From positions 62,001-126,000 of the forward strand of contig NZ_KB907547.1 of assembly GCF_000382125.1 (NCBI RefSeq): a stretch of DNA of 64,000 bases, read 5' to 3'. The position numbers and the translations under genes were made by a program. This stretch comes from Eudoraea adriatica DSM 19308. Lineage in GTDB: Bacteria > Bacteroidota > Bacteroidia > Flavobacteriales > Flavobacteriaceae. The first letter of the stretch is position 1. The number at the start of each line of letters is the position of its first letter. The notes below the pieces were generated by a model. It had not been told where the DNA came from. It worked only from the letters and a program-made list of their open reading frames with translations, and ran no database searches. Positions 61,044-64,000 of this stretch are shown here, piece by piece.

Positions 61044-61922
61044 CTAATGTTCTTCTTCGTCCTCAAATTTCGTATCTGCCATGCGCGTTTTGGAAAAATT
61101 GACATCTTTGAAATCTAATTTTACATCGTCCTTATCATAGTCAAAAACCAAAAACTCTCTAGTATTCATAAGTTCCAGGTTTTTGTAAGAATTAAATTTG
61201 TTATTCTGAATTTGAAACACCTTCAAACTGGCCAATTGACCAAATTCCTTCGGAATCGCGCCGCCCAACTGATTATTAGCAAGTACCAGTTCTTTGAGCA
61301 AAACCAGTTGTCCCAGGTTTCCGGGGATATCACCTTCCAGTGCATTCTCAAAAAGTCCGAGGCTTTCAAGTCGGCTAAGATTTCCTATGGAATCGGGTAT
61401 ATGACCCTCAAAATTATTACTGGACAAATTTAAAACCCTCAGGTTAACTATATCTCCAATACTTTCAGGAATATTTCCCGAGAAAAAATTATTGAAAGCG
61501 GTGAGCTCTAGCAATTTTACCATATTTCCTAGCTCCGAAGGAAGTTTACCTTTCAATCTGTTCATCTCTATTTTTAGTACCTCCAGATTTTGTAACCGGG
61601 AAATTGTAGCTGGCAATTCTCCACTCAGGGTATTAAATGCAAGGTTCAGAATCCTCAGGTGCGTAAGCTTACCGATGCTCTGGGGTATTATTCCTGAAAG
61701 ATTATTACGAAATAAACTTATCTCCACTACATGGTTCCCTTCAACAGTAACCCCATACCATTCGGAAACAGGCTGGTCCATGTTCCACTGTTTTACCCAG
61801 GACGTACCATTAGTGCTTTTATAAAGATCCAATAAAGCCATTTTTTCGGCTTTACTAACCTTTGCTTGCATCATCTGATTAGATGTTATTAATATAACCA
61901 GAAGCAGGAGCAGCTTTTTCAT
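61044..61922 (-). CDS. Secreted leucine-rich repeat protein, plant-type LRRs
   Basis: A 292-residue exported protein. The ATG at 61922 gives signal peptide MKKLLLLLVILITSN (cleavage near MMQAKV); an upstream start at 61994 would swallow the promoter element at 61970. The N-terminal cap contains MALLDLYKSTNGTSWVKQWN and WYGVTVEGNHVVEISL, as in plant receptor-like LRR caps. About 7 repeats of 23-24 residues follow with the plant consensus NxLSGxIPxxIGxLxxL (NNLSGIIPQSIGKLTHL, NNFEGHIPDSIGNLSRL, and similar), then an acidic tail. Probably a surface or periplasmic binding protein; partner unknown. Confidence 0.87.
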   Translation of the reverse strand: MKKLLLLLVILITSNQMMQAKVSKAEKMALLDLYKSTNGTSWVKQWNMDQPVSEWYGVTVEGNHVVEISLFRNNLSGIIPQSIGKLTHLRILNLAFNTLSGELPATISRLQNLEVLKIEMNRLKGKLPSELGNMVKLLELTAFNNFFSGNIPESIGDIVNLRVLNLSSNNFEGHIPDSIGNLSRLESLGLFENALEGDIPGNLGQLVLLKELVLANNQLGGAIPKEFGQLASLKVFQIQNNKFNSYKNLELMNTREFLVFDYDKDDVKLDFKDVNFSKTRMADTKFEDEEEH

Positions 61923-61969
61923 AAGATCAGACTTTAAGAAATACTTTACATCACTAAAGAATTGCCTTA

Positions 61970-61977
61970 CAAATATA
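61970..61977 (-). promoter_or_regulatory. Bacteroidetes-type -7 element (TATATTTG) of the LRR gene
   Basis: Read on the minus strand this is TATATTTG, an exact TAnnTTTG match, 47 bases upstream of the LRR ATG. It supports the shorter start at 61922. Confidence 0.45.
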
Positions 61978-62075
61978 CCAGATTGTATAGACAAAAAACC
62001 TAATTAATCGATAAAGTGCTTGTATTTGTTGTGAAAGGCTGTTTTTATGTTGTAAAAATTTTTTTGTCTTACATT

Positions 62076-63998
62076 TTATTCCTCTACCTCAGTGTTTTCA
62101 AGCTCTAAAGTTACTTTTTCCCAATTGGTCATCAATTCCTCCAGCTCCTTTTTTTTAGCCTGATAAGAATCAAAAAAGTCCGGAATAGCAATTGTAGCAT
62201 CATAATCCATCAGCAGGTCATGATCTATCCTGGCAATCTCCTTCTCTAATCCGGCTATATTACTTTCAAGAGTACTTAACTTATTCTTTAACGACTTTAG
62301 TTTTTTCTGACTTTCGTAATCTGAAGGCTTATTGTTGCGTTTTTCTTTCTTTTTCGAATCGATTTGTTTCTTTTCAATCTCCCTGAAATCATCAACTTTT
62401 CGCTGTTCAAGAAAATAATCAATATCCCCTAAATACTCTTTAATTTTTTTCTCCTTAAACTCATAAACCTTGTTGGTAAGCCCCTGCAGAAAATCCCTGT
62501 CATGCGAAACTACAACCAATGTGCCTTCAAACTGTTTTAGCGCCTCTTTCAAAACATGTTTGGATTTGATATCCAGATGATTTGTTGGCTCATCCATAAC
62601 CAGAACATTAAAGGGCTGAAGCAACATTTTAGCCAACGCCAGCCTGTTCCTTTCTCCACCTGACAAAACCTTGACATATTTATCTACATCATCCCCGCTA
62701 AAAAGGAATGACCCCAAAATATCTCTAACTTTGCTCCGGTTTTTCTCATTCGCGGCATCTATCATCGTGTCTAGTATGGTTTTATTACCATCCAGATAGT
62801 CCATTTGATTCTGGGCAAAATAGCCTATCTCTACATTATGGCCAGCTTTTAGTCTTCCCTGATATTCCAATTCGCCTACAAGGATTTTAGCTAAAGTAGT
62901 TTTCCCTTGCCCGTTCTGGCCTACAAAAGCCGTTTTGCTGTCCCTTTCTAAAATTATGTCTACGCCATTTAATACTTCTTTATTGCCATAACTTTTGGAA
63001 AGCTCCTCCATTTCAAAGATTACTTTTCCGGGGGTTACAGAGATTGGAAAGCGCAATTTCATGGCGCTGAGGTCGTCCTCATCCACCTCAATTCGCTCCA
63101 TCTTGTCGAGCTTCTTAATCAGAGACTGAGCCATAGAGGCTTTTGAAGACTTGGCCCGGAATTTATCAATTAACCGCTCAGTTTGCTGAATTTCTTTCTC
63201 CTGGTTTTTTCTGGCGCTAAGTTGTTGCGCTTTTATTTCGTCCCTGAGTTTTAAATATTTAGTATATGGCTTATTGTAATCATAGATTCTGCCAAGAGAT
63301 ATTTCTATTGTTCTGTTAGTAACATTATCCAAAAACATTCTATCGTGAGAAACCAGCACCAGTGCCCCGGTAAAATTAAGAAGGAACTGCTCCAGCCATA
63401 GTATAGAATCAATATCCAAATGGTTGGTAGGTTCATCCAATAAGAGAACATCATTGTTCTGCAGGAGTAATTTGGCCAATTCTATGCGCATCCGCCATCC
63501 ACCGGAGAATGTGTCTGTACTTTTGTTAAAATCTTCCCTTTTAAAACCAAGGCCTAAAAGGATTCTTTCTGTCTGACCCTGATAATTGTAGCCTCCATGA
63601 ACTTCATATTGATGGGTTAAATCATTTAAGTCTATTATCAATTGATTGTAAACATCACTCTCATAATCGGTTCGTTCGGCTAATTGTAAATTTATATGCT
63701 CCAACTTCTGTTCAAGGGCTTTCAATTCAACAAAAGCTTCGTAAGCTTCCTCCAGGACAGATCTTCCATATTCAAAATCAAGATCTTGCTTCAGACAGCC
63801 TATTTTTATATCTTTTTCTGTGGCCAGTGTACCGGTGTCAGGACTCATTTCTTTAGAAAGAAGTTTAAGCAGGGTAGATTTCCCGGCGCCATTCTTACCA
63901 ATAAGTCCTACCCTATCCCCGGCATTTAATCTGAAAGCGATTTCTTTAAACAGGTATTCTCCTCCAAAAGAAACAGAAAGATTATGAATATGTAGCAT
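62076..63998 (-). CDS. ABC-F family ATPase (Uup/YheS-like)
   Basis: A 640-residue soluble protein with two ABC domains and no membrane part. Walker A motifs: GKNGAGKST and GQNGQGKTT. Signatures: FSGGWRMRIELAK and LSGGERNRLALAK. Walker B: VLLLDEPTNHLD and VLVMDEPTNHLD. Between them lies the ABC-F interdomain linker (about 240-320, charged helix). The C-terminus (about 535-640) is a coiled coil (KKLKSLKNKLSTLESNIAGLEKE) as in Uup. ABC-F proteins act on the ribosome E site; the exact role here (translation factor or resistance) cannot be assigned. Start codon complete at 63998, 2 bases before the window end. Confidence 0.92.
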   Translation of the reverse strand: MLHIHNLSVSFGGEYLFKEIAFRLNAGDRVGLIGKNGAGKSTLLKLLSKEMSPDTGTLATEKDIKIGCLKQDLDFEYGRSVLEEAYEAFVELKALEQKLEHINLQLAERTDYESDVYNQLIIDLNDLTHQYEVHGGYNYQGQTERILLGLGFKREDFNKSTDTFSGGWRMRIELAKLLLQNNDVLLLDEPTNHLDIDSILWLEQFLLNFTGALVLVSHDRMFLDNVTNRTIEISLGRIYDYNKPYTKYLKLRDEIKAQQLSARKNQEKEIQQTERLIDKFRAKSSKASMAQSLIKKLDKMERIEVDEDDLSAMKLRFPISVTPGKVIFEMEELSKSYGNKEVLNGVDIILERDSKTAFVGQNGQGKTTLAKILVGELEYQGRLKAGHNVEIGYFAQNQMDYLDGNKTILDTMIDAANEKNRSKVRDILGSFLFSGDDVDKYVKVLSGGERNRLALAKMLLQPFNVLVMDEPTNHLDIKSKHVLKEALKQFEGTLVVVSHDRDFLQGLTNKVYEFKEKKIKEYLGDIDYFLEQRKVDDFREIEKKQIDSKKKEKRNNKPSDYESQKKLKSLKNKLSTLESNIAGLEKEIARIDHDLLMDYDATIAIPDFFDSYQAKKKELEELMTNWEKVTLELENTEVEE

Positions 63999-64000
63999 TT

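Noticed and set aside
1-64000. CRISPR arrays, tRNA or rRNA genes, plasmid or phage structural genes
   Set aside because: No regularly spaced repeats, cloverleaf-like or rRNA-like segments and no phage head, tail or replication genes were recognised.

Overview
The window looks like chromosomal DNA of a marine member of the Flavobacteriia (Bacteroidetes). DNA is AT-rich. Many exported proteins carry lipoprotein signals ending in a Cys. Several genes have a Bacteroidetes-type -7 element (TAnnTTTG). The gene content (sulfatases, SSS sugar symporter, GH3, GMC oxidoreductase, DUF1080, S9/S10 peptidases) fits an alga-associated flavobacterium. No tRNA, rRNA or CRISPR array was seen.

Region A (1-8.7 kb) is a signalling/accessory island. 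It holds the end of a SpoIIE phosphatase fused to an anti-sigma-type ATPase, a broken STAS remnant, and a K+ channel with a cyclic-nucleotide-binding-like domain. A 770-residue fusion follows: a nicotinamidase-like domain lacking its catalytic residues, an APH-like kinase domain and a CDKN3/KAP-like phosphatase. Next are a small protein made only of an unknown domain (here 'domain X'), the C-terminal half of a HIT protein, and a glutaminase of animal GLS architecture that carries the same domain X at its N-terminus and a duplicated ankyrin module at its C-terminus. A degraded IS1182-like transposase closes the island.

Region B (8.7-35.7 kb) is a loosely organised accessory zone. It contains small lipoproteins, acetyltransferases, NTF2-like proteins, an amidohydrolase, a YfcC-like carrier, an FrlB/FrlD-like pair, S10 and S9 peptidases, a GH3 enzyme and a GMC oxidoreductase with its small subunit. 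It also holds several decaying genes (DinB, TfoX-like, DUF4386).

Region C (35.7-54.1 kb) is a sugar-catabolism locus. A minus-strand operon (HpcH aldolase, PhyH dioxygenase, esterase, Zn-ADH) diverges from a plus-strand operon of lgoD-like, kdgK, eda, uxaA, uxaB, an L-fucose-dehydrogenase-like SDR and a FucP-like permease. Three sulfatases and an SSS symporter follow, convergent with that operon. Together these genes suggest uptake of a fucose-like sugar, most simply L-galactose released from sulfated algal galactan, and its conversion through L-galactonate, tagaturonate, altronate and KDG to pyruvate and glyceraldehyde-3-phosphate.

Region D (54.2-64 kb) contains a CPxCG zinc-ribbon protein, a MarR-controlled tripartite RND efflux operon with a perfect palindromic operator, a secreted plant-type LRR protein with its own terminator, and an ABC-F ATPase.
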